A DNA stretch of 64,000 nt from an uncultured Pelagibacteraceae bacterium. Lineage in GTDB: Bacteria > Pseudomonadota > Alphaproteobacteria > Pelagibacterales > Pelagibacteraceae. The stretch is from the NCBI GenBank assembly GCA_902581925.1, contig CACHQB010000002.1:1-64000 (forward strand), in the 5' to 3' direction. The notes beneath the pieces are model-generated. The model searched no databases. It was not told the DNA's origin and was given only the letters and a program-made list of their open reading frames with translations. The position numbers and the translations under genes are program-made. Positions 26,234 to 33,404 of the stretch are shown piece after piece (within the stretch, counting starts at the first letter, position 1; each line of letters begins with the position of its first letter).

Positions 26234-26646
26234 AAATAAATAGTAATATACTAATATTTAGAAACTTAATAAAATATTATTTTTTAATATTCATTTTATT
26301 TTTAATTAAGGCATTTTTTTTCCCAGATGTATTTGTGCCAGAAGATTTAAAGTTTGTAATTAGAAAATATGAAGATGAAGTAATGACATACAGCTATCCA
26401 ATTGTATTAGCTGGAATATTATTTGCATTTATCTACCTTTTTTCATTTTTTATGCTTTATAAATTAAAAAAGAATTGGAGGATTATCCATATAATATCGT
26501 TAATTGTTACTTTGGTTTGCTTACTTGAGTACAGGTTTTCATTTGTTGACTCATTTGATTTTATATTTGAGGGTTTAATGTTTATGTTAGATGGTGCCAT
26601 AATATCTTTAGCTTTTTTTGGGACTGTTTCAAAAGAATTTAAATGA
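26230..26646 (+). CDS. Four-segment membrane protein, E2 cargo gene 2
   Basis: 138 residues, no recognised family. Hydrophobic segments are visible at about residues 15-30 (YYFLIFILFLIKAFFF), 55-75 (IVLAGILFAFIYLFSFFML), 85-100 (IHIISLIVTLVCLLEY) and 110-130 (FEGLMFMLDGAIISLAFF). A charged loop follows the first (PEDLKFVIRKYEDE). It overlaps both flanking genes by four bases at ATGA, which implies coupled translation and perhaps a complex of the three products in the inner membrane. Confidence 0.62.
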   Translation: MKINSNILIFRNLIKYYFLIFILFLIKAFFFPDVFVPEDLKFVIRKYEDEVMTYSYPIVLAGILFAFIYLFSFFMLYKLKKNWRIIHIISLIVTLVCLLEYRFSFVDSFDFIFEGLMFMLDGAIISLAFFGTVSKEFK

Positions 26647-26945
26647 AGAAATCAATATTCGAGATTATTTTTATAATTTTTACATCCTTAGTACTTCTTG
26701 GTGTAACTTATTATTCAATAAATGGCAGTTTTGTACTTTGGAATAAAGAACCAACTTTCATAGATATATCTAATAGATCTGGATCGGGTACCCTTTTGAT
26801 AATTGTTAGCAATTTTCTTTATAGTATGTTTGGCATTTATGCCAATAAAGTAGCATCTGTTTGTTTATTCGCATTAGGTTTTTACTCATTTATCGTTTTT
26901 GTTTTATCAACAATAGGTAATATTGAAAATTTTAAAAAAAGATGA
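26643..26945 (+). CDS. Membrane protein, E2 cargo gene 3
   Basis: 100 residues, no recognised family. Three hydrophobic segments can be seen, at about residues 6-26 (FEIIFIIFTSLVLLGVTYY), 49-66 (GTLLIIVSNFLYSMFGIY) and 70-92 (ASVCLFALGFYSFIVFVLS). A serine/glycine-rich SNRSGSGT lies before the second. It is the last E2 gene; the right arm begins about 20 bases after its stop. Confidence 0.62.
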   Translation: MKKSIFEIIFIIFTSLVLLGVTYYSINGSFVLWNKEPTFIDISNRSGSGTLLIIVSNFLYSMFGIYANKVASVCLFALGFYSFIVFVLSTIGNIENFKKR

Positions 26946-26966
26946 ATTAGATATCATCTAGGATTT

Positions 26967-27006
26967 TATAGGATAACTCGGAACTAACTCGGAAACAGAG
27001 AGATAA
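26967..27006 (+). repeat. E2 right arm site
   Basis: TATAGGATAA (26967-26976), then CTCGGAAC at 26977, CTCGGAAAC at 26988 and AGAGAGATAA at 26997-27006, ending 72 bases before the tRNA. Layout and spacing are identical to the E1 right arm, with a different address sequence. Confidence 0.8.
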
Positions 27007-27017
27007 AATAAAAAAAT

Positions 27018-27046
27018 TTTACTTATTAAACTTGTTCAATTATAAA
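27018..27046 (+). promoter_or_regulatory. tRNA-Leu promoter (copy 3, drives the intact tRNA)
   Basis: TTTACT at 27018-27023 and TATAAA at 27041-27046 with a 17-base spacer. Transcription would start about 25 bases before the tRNA. Both boxes are unchanged in the other two copies, although the spacer differs at three bases, which suggests all three are or recently were active. Confidence 0.65.
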
Positions 27047-27078
27047 TATTAGCATAAACACTCATGAAATTCATTAAT

Positions 27079-27164
27079 GCCCTCGTGGTGAAATTGGTAG
27101 ACACAAAGGACTTAAAATCCTTGCCGCTTGCGGAGTGCCAGTTCGAGTCTGGCCGAGGGCACCA
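27079..27164 (+). tRNA. tRNA-Leu (anticodon UAA), intact, CCA encoded
   Basis: 86 nt including CCA. The acceptor strands GCCCTCG/CGAGGGC pair fully, the anticodon stem AAGGA/TCCTT encloses loop CTTAAAA with anticodon TAA at 27113-27115, a long class II variable arm follows (GCCGCTTGCGGAGTGCC region), and the T loop is GTTCGAGTC. It is the only complete one of three partial copies and the apparent integration target. nadK starts five bases after its CCA. Confidence 0.97.
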
Positions 27165-27168
27165 CTAA

Positions 27169-27939
27169 ATGACTAAGCTTCAAATTATTTCAGATAAAAA
27201 CAAAAAATCCTTAAGTATTAAAAATTTATTATTAAACAAAATTAAAACAAATTTGTTTAAAAAAGAAAATCTAATCATTGTTATTGGCGGAGATGGTTTT
27301 ATGCTTCAAACACTTAAAAAGAACAAAAATTCTAAAAAACATTTTTATGGGATAAATTCTGGGAGTTATGGATTTCTTATGAATAAATTTTCATCAAAAG
27401 ATATCATAAAAAATTTATCAAAAGCAAATTTAGTTACAATTTCTCCTCTGGAAATGATTGTTAAAAATAAAAATAATCAAACAAAAAGATCTATAGCAAT
27501 TAATGAAGTATCTGTTCTTAGACAAAGTAGACAGGCTGCATCACTATCGATTAAACAAGGTTCAAAACAAATAATTAAAAAATTAGTCTCAGATGGTGTA
27601 TTAGTATCAACACCCGCAGGAAGCACTGCATATAACCTTTCAGTACATGGACCTATCTTAAGTCTTCATTCAAAAAAATTATCAATATCACCCATAAGTG
27701 CTTTTAGACCTAGAAGATGGAAGGGTAAAATTGTAAATGATAAAACTAAAATTGTTATTACAAATTTAAATCCATCAAAAAGACCCATAAGTGCTGTTGC
27801 AGATAATTTAGAAGTAAGAAATGCTAAATCAATTACAGTTAAAACTAATAATAAAATAAAGTTTAATCTTCTTTATGATAAAAACAGAAGTCTACAAAAA
27901 AAGATTAAAATTGAACAATTAAGAAGAGAGACCAGTTAG
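27169..27939 (+). CDS. nadK: NAD kinase
   Basis: Phosphorylates NAD to NADP. The ATP/NAD motif VIGGDGFMLQTL (GGDG) is at about residues 37-48, the second motif INSGSYGFLMN is near residue 64, and the NAD-binding region SDGVLVSTPAGSTAYNLSVHGP is near residue 143. 256 residues is on the short side, as in other alphaproteobacteria. It starts five bases downstream of tRNA-Leu and may rely on its promoter. The second motif has S and Y where many homologues have NxGxLG. Confidence 0.93.
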   Translation: MTKLQIISDKNKKSLSIKNLLLNKIKTNLFKKENLIIVIGGDGFMLQTLKKNKNSKKHFYGINSGSYGFLMNKFSSKDIIKNLSKANLVTISPLEMIVKNKNNQTKRSIAINEVSVLRQSRQAASLSIKQGSKQIIKKLVSDGVLVSTPAGSTAYNLSVHGPILSLHSKKLSISPISAFRPRRWKGKIVNDKTKIVITNLNPSKRPISAVADNLEVRNAKSITVKTNNKIKFNLLYDKNRSLQKKIKIEQLRRETS

Positions 27940-27942
27940 TGA

Positions 27943-28080
27943 ATGAAAAAAATTAATCCAATAATGTTAATAGTCATTATTTTAGTTGGAGGTTTTTGTG
28001 CATTTAAAATTATGTCTTTTCTTGGTTGCTATGTTCGTATTGAAGATGCTAATGAATGTTGGAAGTTGACAGCTTGGTGA
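27943..28080 (+). CDS. Possible 45-residue single-pass membrane protein
   Basis: A short open frame starting with ATG four bases after nadK's stop: MKKINPIMLIVIILVGGFCAF, then a short tail with two further Cys (FLGCY and NECWK) ending TAW. The N-terminal Lys pair followed by a hydrophobic segment looks like a membrane anchor or signal. No family is recognised. The position directly after nadK and the coding-like composition favour a real gene, but it is too short to be sure. Confidence 0.45.
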   Translation: MKKINPIMLIVIILVGGFCAFKIMSFLGCYVRIEDANECWKLTAW

Positions 28081-28090
28081 TGAATAGAAA

Positions 28091-28166
28091 TGGTGCCCCC
28101 GCACGGATTCGAACCGCGGACCTATTGATTACAAATCAATTGCTCTACCAGCTGAGCTACAAGGGC
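28091..28166 (-). tRNA. tRNA-Thr (anticodon UGU), CCA encoded
   Basis: On the minus strand the acceptor is GCCCTTG/CGGGGGC with two G-T pairs, the D arm GTAGCTCAGCTGGTAGAGC is standard, the anticodon loop TTTGTAA gives TGT, and the T loop GGTTCGAATCC is canonical. 76 nt with CCA. It lies between the small ORF and rlmB. Confidence 0.96.
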
Positions 28167-28199
28167 ATGCGCAATAATTATTAATTATTTGTTAAATAA

Positions 28200-28943
28200 T
28201 CAACTCTTTTTTTTTAAATAACTAAGGTGATGAAACACAATTGCAGCACTATTTGAGATATTTAAACTTTCTATATCTTCATTAATATTAATTTTAACAA
28301 AAAAATCTGCGTATTTACCTGTATGCTGTCTCATACCAAATCCTTCCGATCCAAATAGAAGGATGTTATTTCCTTCCCATTTTATGTCTGTAAAATCTTT
28401 ATGACCTTTTGAATCGAAACCATATACCCAGAAATTTTTTTCTCTTAAATTTTTTAAAGTGGAATTAATATTAGATACTTGGAATATATTTACGTGTTCC
28501 ATACATCCACTAGCTGATTTATACATTAACTTACTATCTCGAGGAAAATGTCTTTCTTTAATTATTAATCCGTCTATATCAAATGATGCAGCACTTCTTA
28601 TCAAAGAACCAATGTTTCTTGGATCTGTAACTTCATCAAGGCATACAAATGTTAAATTATTTTTACCTTTAATAAATTGTTTTAAATCTTGTTGATCTAA
28701 ATGTTCAATCTCAGCAACATAACCATTATGCATCAACTGTTCTTTTGAGGTATATTTATCTAATTCTTTTTTTGACTTAAAGTATACTTTAACATCCTCT
28801 AAAATATTTTTATTAGGGTTTTTTCTATGAATATTTTTTTTAGACTCTTCAGTTAAAAATACTCTTAAAACCTTTCTTTTAGGGTTTCTAAGAGCTTCAA
28901 TTACAGCATGTTGTCCAACAATGAAAAAAGATGATTTATTCAT
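28200..28943 (-). CDS. rlmB: 23S rRNA (guanosine-2'-O)-methyltransferase, RlmB/TrmH family
   Basis: SPOUT-class AdoMet methyltransferase; the RlmB group modifies G2251 in the 23S P loop. An N-terminal L30e-like substrate domain (GQHAVIEALRNPKRKV at about residues 10-25) is followed by the catalytic knot domain with DEVTDPRNIGSLIRSA, LFGSEGFGMRQ and SLNISNSAAIVFHHL. 247 residues is normal. It stands alone between tRNA-Thr and the tRNA-Tyr promoter region and is transcribed away from the ribosomal cluster. Confidence 0.9.
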   Translation of the reverse strand: MNKSSFFIVGQHAVIEALRNPKRKVLRVFLTEESKKNIHRKNPNKNILEDVKVYFKSKKELDKYTSKEQLMHNGYVAEIEHLDQQDLKQFIKGKNNLTFVCLDEVTDPRNIGSLIRSAASFDIDGLIIKERHFPRDSKLMYKSASGCMEHVNIFQVSNINSTLKNLREKNFWVYGFDSKGHKDFTDIKWEGNNILLFGSEGFGMRQHTGKYADFFVKININEDIESLNISNSAAIVFHHLSYLKKKS

Positions 28944-28997
28944 AAATTAGTATCTGTTTTATACGGTTTTTTTAATATTTTCCTATTAAATCACGTG

Positions 28998-29025
28998 TTG
29001 CATTTGCATAAATAAAATATATAAA
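28998..29025 (+). promoter_or_regulatory. Promoter ahead of the tRNA-Tyr/tRNA-Gly/tuf cluster
   Basis: TTGCAT at 28998-29003 and TATAAA at 29020-29025 with a 16-base spacer, about 48 bases upstream of tRNA-Tyr. A small hairpin GGGGA-CACT-TCCCC (29056-29069) lies just before the tRNA. No other promoter-like site is evident before tuf, so tRNAs and tuf may share this transcript. Confidence 0.55.
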
Positions 29026-29072
29026 ACGCTTGTTATTTGAAGCTTTATTGAACAAGGGGACACTTCCCCAAA

Positions 29073-29158
29073 GGAGGGGTTCCAGAGCGGTCAAATGGGG
29101 CGGGCTGTAAACCCGTTGACTTCGGTCTTCGAAAGTTCGAATCTTTCCCCCTCCACCA
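29073..29158 (+). tRNA. tRNA-Tyr (anticodon GUA), CCA encoded
   Basis: 86 nt with CCA. The acceptor GGAGGGG pairs with CCCCTCC, the anticodon loop CTGTAAA gives GTA, a class II variable arm (TTGACTTCGGTCTTCGA region) is present, and the T loop is GTTCGAATC. First RNA of the tuf cluster. Confidence 0.97.
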
Positions 29159-29202
29159 TTTAATAAATTTTAGATAACATGGAGTGTTACTCTTGGGGTT
29201 GT

Positions 29203-29276
29203 GCGGGTGTAGTTCAATGGTAGAACGCTAGCCTTCCAAGCTGGATGTAAGGGTTCGATTCCCTTTACCCGCTCCA
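29203..29276 (+). tRNA. tRNA-Gly (anticodon UCC), CCA encoded
   Basis: 74 nt with CCA. GCGGGTG pairs with TACCCGC (one G-T), the D arm is GTTCAATGGTAGAAC, the anticodon loop CTTCCAA gives TCC, and the T loop is GGTTCGATTCC. It lies 46 bases before tuf with no promoter between. Confidence 0.97.
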
Positions 29277-29322
29277 AGAAATTAAAATTAGAAGAAACAA
29301 AAAAAACTGAGGTAAAAAAATA

Positions 29323-30513
29323 ATGTCAAAAGAAAAATTTGTAAGAAATAAACCCCACTGTAACATTGGGACTATTGGTCATGTCGACCATGGTAAAACA
29401 ACTCTTACTGCCGCAATTACAAATGTATTAGCACAAGCTGGCGGTGGAACTGCAGTTGCTTATGATCAAATTGATAAAGCACCTGAAGAAAAAGAAAGAG
29501 GTATAACTATTTCAACAGCACACGTTGAGTATGAAACTGAAAAAAGACACTATGCTCACGTAGATTGCCCTGGTCACGCTGACTATGTTAAAAACATGAT
29601 CACCGGTGCTGCACAAATGGATGGAGCAATTTTAGTTGTTAATGCAGCTGATGGTCCAATGCCACAAACAAGAGAGCACATTCTTTTAGGAAGACAAGTT
29701 GGTATTCCTGCAATTGTTGTTTACTTAAATAAAGTTGACCAAGTAGATGATAAAGAAATGATTGAACTTGTTGAGGAGGAAATTAGAGAACTTTTAACTT
29801 CATACAAATATCCAGGTGATAAAACACCAATCGTTAAAGGTTCTGCTTTAGCTGCAGTTGAGGGTAGAGATGACGAAATTGGAAAAAATTCAATTTTAGA
29901 ATTAATGAAAGCTGTTGATGAACATATTCCACAACCGGCTAGAGAAGTTGACAAACCATTCTTGATGCCAGTTGAGGATGTTTTCTCAATTTCAGGAAGA
30001 GGAACAGTTGCAACTGGTAGAGTTGAGTCAGGTGTTATTAAAACTGGTGAAGAAGTTGAAATAGTTGGAATTAGAGAAACCAAAAAATCAGTTTGTACAG
30101 GAGTCGAAATGTTTAGAAAACTTTTAGATTCTGGTGAAGCTGGTGACAACGTTGGAATTTTATTGAGAGGTATTGAAAGAACTGATATCGAAAGAGGTCA
30201 AGTTCTTTGCAAACCTGGTTCAATTACTCCACACACTAAATTTGAAGCTCAAGCGTATGTACTTAAAAAAGATGAAGGTGGAAGACATACTCCATTCTTT
30301 ACTAAGTATAGACCACAGTTTTATTTTAGAACAACAGACGTTACAGGTGAAGTAGAATTACCAGCTGGTACTGAAATGGTTATGCCAGGTGATGATGCTA
30401 AATTCACAGTTAAGCTAATTACACCAATTGCTATGGCAGAAAAGTTAAACTTTGCAATTAGAGAAGGTGGAAGAACTGTTGGAGCAGGAGTAGTAACTAA
30501 AATTATAGAGTAA
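29323..30513 (+). CDS. tuf: Elongation factor Tu
   Basis: GTPase that brings aminoacyl-tRNA to the ribosome. G1 GHVDHGKTT at residues 19-27, the switch I region [14 protein letters not shown]3 DCPGHADY and G4 NKVD are all present, with the beta-barrel domains 2 and 3 following (396 residues, standard). It is preceded by GAGG six to ten bases upstream. It lies in the tRNA-tuf-tRNA-secE arrangement like E. coli tufB. The usual str-operon site between fusA and rpsJ is empty here, so this is probably the only tuf gene. Confidence 0.98.
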   Translation: MSKEKFVRNKPHCNIGTIGHVDHGKTTLTAAITNVLAQAGGGTAVAYDQIDKAPEEKERGITISTAHVEYETEKRHYAHVDCPGHADYVKNMITGAAQMDGAILVVNAADGPMPQTREHILLGRQVGIPAIVVYLNKVDQVDDKEMIELVEEEIRELLTSYKYPGDKTPIVKGSALAAVEGRDDEIGKNSILELMKAVDEHIPQPAREVDKPFLMPVEDVFSISGRGTVATGRVESGVIKTGEEVEIVGIRETKKSVCTGVEMFRKLLDSGEAGDNVGILLRGIERTDIERGQVLCKPGSITPHTKFEAQAYVLKKDEGGRHTPFFTKYRPQFYFRTTDVTGEVELPAGTEMVMPGDDAKFTVKLITPIAMAEKLNFAIREGGRTVGAGVVTKIIE

Positions 30514-30524
30514 CTCTATAAATT

Positions 30525-30600
30525 AGGAGTGTAGCTCAATTGGTAGAGCGCCGGTCTCCAAAACCGGAGGCTGAGGGTTCGAGTCCCTCCGCTCCTGCCA
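30525..30600 (+). tRNA. tRNA-Trp (anticodon CCA), CCA encoded
   Basis: 76 nt. AGGAGTG pairs with CGCTCCT, the D arm is GTAGCTCAATTGGTAGAGC, the anticodon loop CTCCAAA gives CCA, and the T loop is GGTTCGAGTCC. It lies 11 bases after the tuf stop and 17 bases before secE, a position conserved in many proteobacteria. Confidence 0.97.
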
Positions 30601-30617
30601 ATTTGAGCTAATATGTT

Positions 30618-30809
30618 ATGAGAAACCCGATTAAATTTATACAGGAAGTTAAGCAAGAGGCTTTTAAAGTTACGTGGCCAACCTGGAAAGAAACTTTGCA
30701 AGGTGCTTTAATGGTATTTGTTATGGCAGTTGTTATGTCTTTATTTTTTCTTCTTTTAGATCAGGTTTTGAAATTTTTCTTAGAACTTTTACTTAAAGTG
30801 AGTATTTAA
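30618..30809 (+). CDS. secE: Preprotein translocase subunit SecE
   Basis: 63-residue single-pass form of SecE, the clamp around SecY. The conserved amphipathic stretch FIQEVKQEAFKVTWPTWKE precedes one membrane segment (about residues 31-58, ALMVFVMAVVMSLFFLLLDQ). It lacks the two extra N-terminal membrane segments of E. coli SecE, as is normal outside gammaproteobacteria. Its stop overlaps nusG by one base. Confidence 0.96.
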   Translation: MRNPIKFIQEVKQEAFKVTWPTWKETLQGALMVFVMAVVMSLFFLLLDQVLKFFLELLLKVSI

Positions 30810-31339
30810 TGAAAAATTGGTACATAGTTCAATCTCATTCGAGCTTTGAAAATAAGGTTGCAGCTTTAATCAAAGAAGAAGCGGATAAAGCTAAAATATC
30901 TGATAAGTTTGAAGAGATTATTGTACCTACTCACGATGTTACTGAGGTTAAGAGAGGCAAAAGAATTCAAAGAAAAAAGAAATACTTTCCCGGATATGTT
31001 CTAATAAAAAGTGAGATGGATAATAATATTTATCACATGATAAAGAATATAAAGAGAGTTAGTGGTTTCTTGGGTACAAAAGGCATTCCAGTTCCAGTTT
31101 CAGACAAAGAAGTAGAGAAGATTTTAGGCCAGATTAAAGATGGCGTTGCTCAGCCAAAATCAGGCGTAGATTACAGTGTAGGTGAAAAAGTTCAGGTCGT
31201 AGATGGTCCATTTGCATCATTTACTGGAATGATTGAAGAAATTGATGAAGAAAAAGCTAGACTTAAGGTGTCAGTTTCTATATTTGGTCGTCCTACACCA
31301 GTAGATTTAGAATATAATCAGGTTGAGAAGGTTAGTTAA
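30809..31339 (+). CDS. nusG: Transcription termination/antitermination factor NusG
   Basis: 176 residues. The NGN domain starts [18 protein letters not shown] and contains [20 protein letters not shown]; a KOW domain near residue 125 reads [23 protein letters not shown]. NusG links RNA polymerase to Rho and to the ribosome through S10. Its place between secE and rplK is near-universal. One-base overlaps on both sides suggest a single transcript with secE and the L11-L1 genes. Confidence 0.97.
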   Translation: MKNWYIVQSHSSFENKVAALIKEEADKAKISDKFEEIIVPTHDVTEVKRGKRIQRKKKYFPGYVLIKSEMDNNIYHMIKNIKRVSGFLGTKGIPVPVSDKEVEKILGQIKDGVAQPKSGVDYSVGEKVQVVDGPFASFTGMIEEIDEEKARLKVSVSIFGRPTPVDLEYNQVEKVS

Positions 31340-31764
31340 TGGCAAAAGAAATTAGTGGATTTATAAAATTGCAAATTAAGGGTGGTCAAGCTAATCCTGC
31401 ACCACCAGTTGGACCTGCATTAGGTCAACGTGGTGTAAATATTATGGAGTTTTGTAAAGCCTTTAACGACAAAACTAAATCGATGGCAGGTAAACCTGTT
31501 CCAGTTGAAATTACAGTTTATAAAGATAAAAAGTTTGATTTTAAAATTAAATCACCACCAGCATCTTTTTATATTAAAGAAGCAGTAAAACTTAAAGGTG
31601 GATCTAAAGAACCTGGAAGAAATATTGTTGCTTCAATCTCGAAAAAACAATTAGAGACTATAGCAAAAGAAAAAATGAATGATTTAAACGCTCATGATAT
31701 TGAGGAAGCTATAAAAATTATTGCAGGATCAGCTAGATCTATGGGTATAGAGGTGAAGGAATAA
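31339..31764 (+). CDS. rplK: 50S ribosomal protein L11
   Basis: 141 residues. The N-terminal [20 protein letters not shown] block (here [20 protein letters not shown]) and the C-terminal RNA-binding helix region [10 protein letters not shown] are typical. L11 forms the GTPase-associated centre with L10/L12 on 23S rRNA. It overlaps rplA by one base, the normal L11-L1 pairing. Confidence 0.98.
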   Translation: MAKEISGFIKLQIKGGQANPAPPVGPALGQRGVNIMEFCKAFNDKTKSMAGKPVPVEITVYKDKKFDFKIKSPPASFYIKEAVKLKGGSKEPGRNIVASISKKQLETIAKEKMNDLNAHDIEEAIKIIAGSARSMGIEVKE

Positions 31765-32453
31765 TGTCATCTAAAAGATATAAAAAATTACCAGAAAAAA
31801 CTAAAGATTTGAGCGCTGAGGCAATAGAAAAATTATTACCTGAGCTTAAGAAAAATTGTACAACTAAATTTGATGAGTCTTTAGATTTAAGTTTTCAAAT
31901 AAATAACAAACAAAAGAAAAGTGAAGTTAATATTAGAACAGTTGTTAATTTACCTGGGGGCACAGGTAAAAAGGTTAAAGTTGCTGTAGTTTGTGAAGAT
32001 AATAAAACACAAGATGCGAAAGATGCTGGAGCAGATATTGTGGGTGGTGATGAATTTGTTGAAAGAATTAAAGCTGGAGAATTAAATTTTGAAAAATTAA
32101 TTTGTACACCAGGAATGATGATTAAACTTTCTAAATTAGGAAAAGTTTTAGGTCCAAAAGGTTTAATGCCAAACCCTAAGCTTGGATCAGTTTCTGAAAA
32201 TATTAAAGAAGCTGTTACCAATGCTAAATCTGGTCAAGTAGAAATAAGAAATGATAAAGATGGAAATATTGGAGTAAGTATTGGCAAAAAATCTTTTAGT
32301 GATGATCAATTATTGAAAAACTATAATGCAATTTTAGATGCTTTGGAGAAAGAAAAATCAAACAACACTCTAAAAGGTGATCTAATTAGAAGTGTATTTG
32401 CTACATCAACAATGGGTGTTTCATATAAAGTTAAATTAGGGAAATCGATATAG
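31764..32453 (+). CDS. rplA: 50S ribosomal protein L1
   Basis: 229 residues. Family blocks visible: VNLPGGTGKKVKVAVV, the LGKVLGPKGLMPNPKLGSV signature near residue 127, and FATSTMGVSYKV at the C terminus. L1 forms the mobile stalk at the E site and in many bacteria represses its own operon by binding the L11-L1 mRNA. No L1 target site could be picked out here by eye. Confidence 0.98.
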   Translation: MSSKRYKKLPEKTKDLSAEAIEKLLPELKKNCTTKFDESLDLSFQINNKQKKSEVNIRTVVNLPGGTGKKVKVAVVCEDNKTQDAKDAGADIVGGDEFVERIKAGELNFEKLICTPGMMIKLSKLGKVLGPKGLMPNPKLGSVSENIKEAVTNAKSGQVEIRNDKDGNIGVSIGKKSFSDDQLLKNYNAILDALEKEKSNNTLKGDLIRSVFATSTMGVSYKVKLGKSI

Positions 32454-32455
32454 TT

Positions 32456-32977
32456 ATGATGAACAAAGAGCAAAAGAAAAATTATATTGCAGAAATGACT
32501 ACCCAATTTGAAAACAGTAAAGCTGTTATGGTTACTCATTACCAAGGTTTAACTATGACTCAATTAGATGAATTGAGAGCGAAAATGAGAGAACATGGAA
32601 TAGTTTTCAAAATAACTAAAAACAGAATTACAAAATTGGCTTTAGAAAAAACAAAGTGTAAAGATTTATCAAATTTATTTACTGGCCCTACAGCAGTTGC
32701 ATTCGGTGAGGATGCCATAATGTCTGCAAGAATTCTCTCAAAATTTGCAAAAGATAACGAAAACTTAAAATTAATTGGTGGTATAATGGATGATGAGGTC
32801 TTAGATTCGGCTGGCGTCCAAAATGTAGCAAGTTTACCTACATTAGACGAAGCAAGAGCCAATATTGTAGGTATTTTGAACGCTTCTGCATCTAAATTAA
32901 TCAGTATTTTACTTGCACATTCAGAAAAAATGAGTAGTTTGTCCGCAGAAAATTCTGAAACACAACCCAAAGAGTAA
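32456..32977 (+). CDS. rplJ: 50S ribosomal protein L10
   Basis: 173 residues (an ATG three bases further in is an equally good start). The N-terminal rRNA-binding domain contains [18 protein letters not shown] and [13 protein letters not shown]; the C-terminal helix that binds L7/L12 dimers ends near residue 160. It lies two bases after rplA, so the L11-L1 and L10-L12 operons are fused here without the usual promoter gap. Confidence 0.97.
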   Translation: MMNKEQKKNYIAEMTTQFENSKAVMVTHYQGLTMTQLDELRAKMREHGIVFKITKNRITKLALEKTKCKDLSNLFTGPTAVAFGEDAIMSARILSKFAKDNENLKLIGGIMDDEVLDSAGVQNVASLPTLDEARANIVGILNASASKLISILLAHSEKMSSLSAENSETQPKE

Positions 32978-32982
32978 TACAT

Positions 32983-33348
32983 ATGCCTGACCTAAACAAA
33001 ATTATAGAAGATTTATCAAGCTTGACTGTTGCTGAAGCAGCAGAACTTTCAAAACAATTAGAAGAAAAATGGGGTGTAACTCCAATGGCAGCAGCAGCTC
33101 CAGCAGCAGCAGGTAGTGCGGCTCCAGCAGAAGATAAAGATGATTTTACAATCATGCTAGTGTCTGCAGGTGATAAAAAAATTAACGTTATTAAAGAAGT
33201 AAGAGCAGCTACTTCATTAGGATTAAAAGAAGCTAAAGATCTTGTAGAGGGAGCACCAAAAGAAGTTAAATCTGGTGTAAACAAAAAAGATGCTGAAGAG
33301 ATCAAAGCTAAGCTAGAAGCTGCAGGCGCTAAAGTAGAACTTAAATAA
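32983..33348 (+). CDS. rplL: 50S ribosomal protein L7/L12
   Basis: 121 residues. An N-terminal dimerisation domain ([20 protein letters not shown]), an Ala-rich hinge ([15 protein letters not shown]) and a C-terminal factor-binding domain with [20 protein letters not shown] and [10 protein letters not shown]. Multiple copies form the stalk that recruits translational GTPases. It is five bases after rplJ, and a hairpin separates it from rpoB. Confidence 0.98.
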   Translation: MPDLNKIIEDLSSLTVAEAAELSKQLEEKWGVTPMAAAAPAAAGSAAPAEDKDDFTIMLVSAGDKKINVIKEVRAATSLGLKEAKDLVEGAPKEVKSGVNKKDAEEIKAKLEAAGAKVELK

Positions 33349-33367
33349 ATTAAATAGAAAGAATTCG

Positions 33368-33393
33368 AATACTGATTATTTTTAATCAGTATT
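33368..33393 (+). terminator. rplL-rpoB intergenic hairpin (attenuator or processing site)
   Basis: AATACTGATTA and TAATCAGTATT form a perfect 11-bp stem closed by TTTT, 12 bases before the rpoB start. Only a short T run follows, so strong termination is unlikely. The position matches the E. coli rplL-rpoB gap, which holds a partial terminator and an RNase III site that set the lower rpoB level. Function here is inferred from structure and position. Confidence 0.65.
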
Positions 33394-33404
33394 TATAAAC
33401 ATAG

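Larger units (their letters stand above)
25868..27117 (+). mobile_element. Element E2: integrase-less tRNA-Leu insertion (1,250 bp)
   Basis: Same plan as E1. The left arm (25868-26023) holds three 10-bp repeats, then two CTCGGAA repeats with 11-base period and AGAGAGATAA. Cargo is three small membrane-protein genes. The right arm (26967-27006) has TATAGGATAA, the CTCGGAA pair and AGAGAGATAA, followed by a tRNA promoter and the 5' half that completes the functional tRNA-Leu. All offsets match E1 base for base although the repeat sequences differ. No recombinase is encoded. The end coordinate is placed at the edge of the repeated block, and the true crossover may lie a few bases away. Confidence 0.78.

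Noticed and set aside
29721-30149. Minus-strand open frame inside tuf
   Set aside because: Antisense shadow of EF-Tu domain coding sequence with Ser/Thr-rich composition.
30516-30701. Minus-strand open frame over tRNA-Trp and secE
   Set aside because: It runs through a tRNA and the secE start in antisense; a shadow frame often mis-annotated in bacteria.
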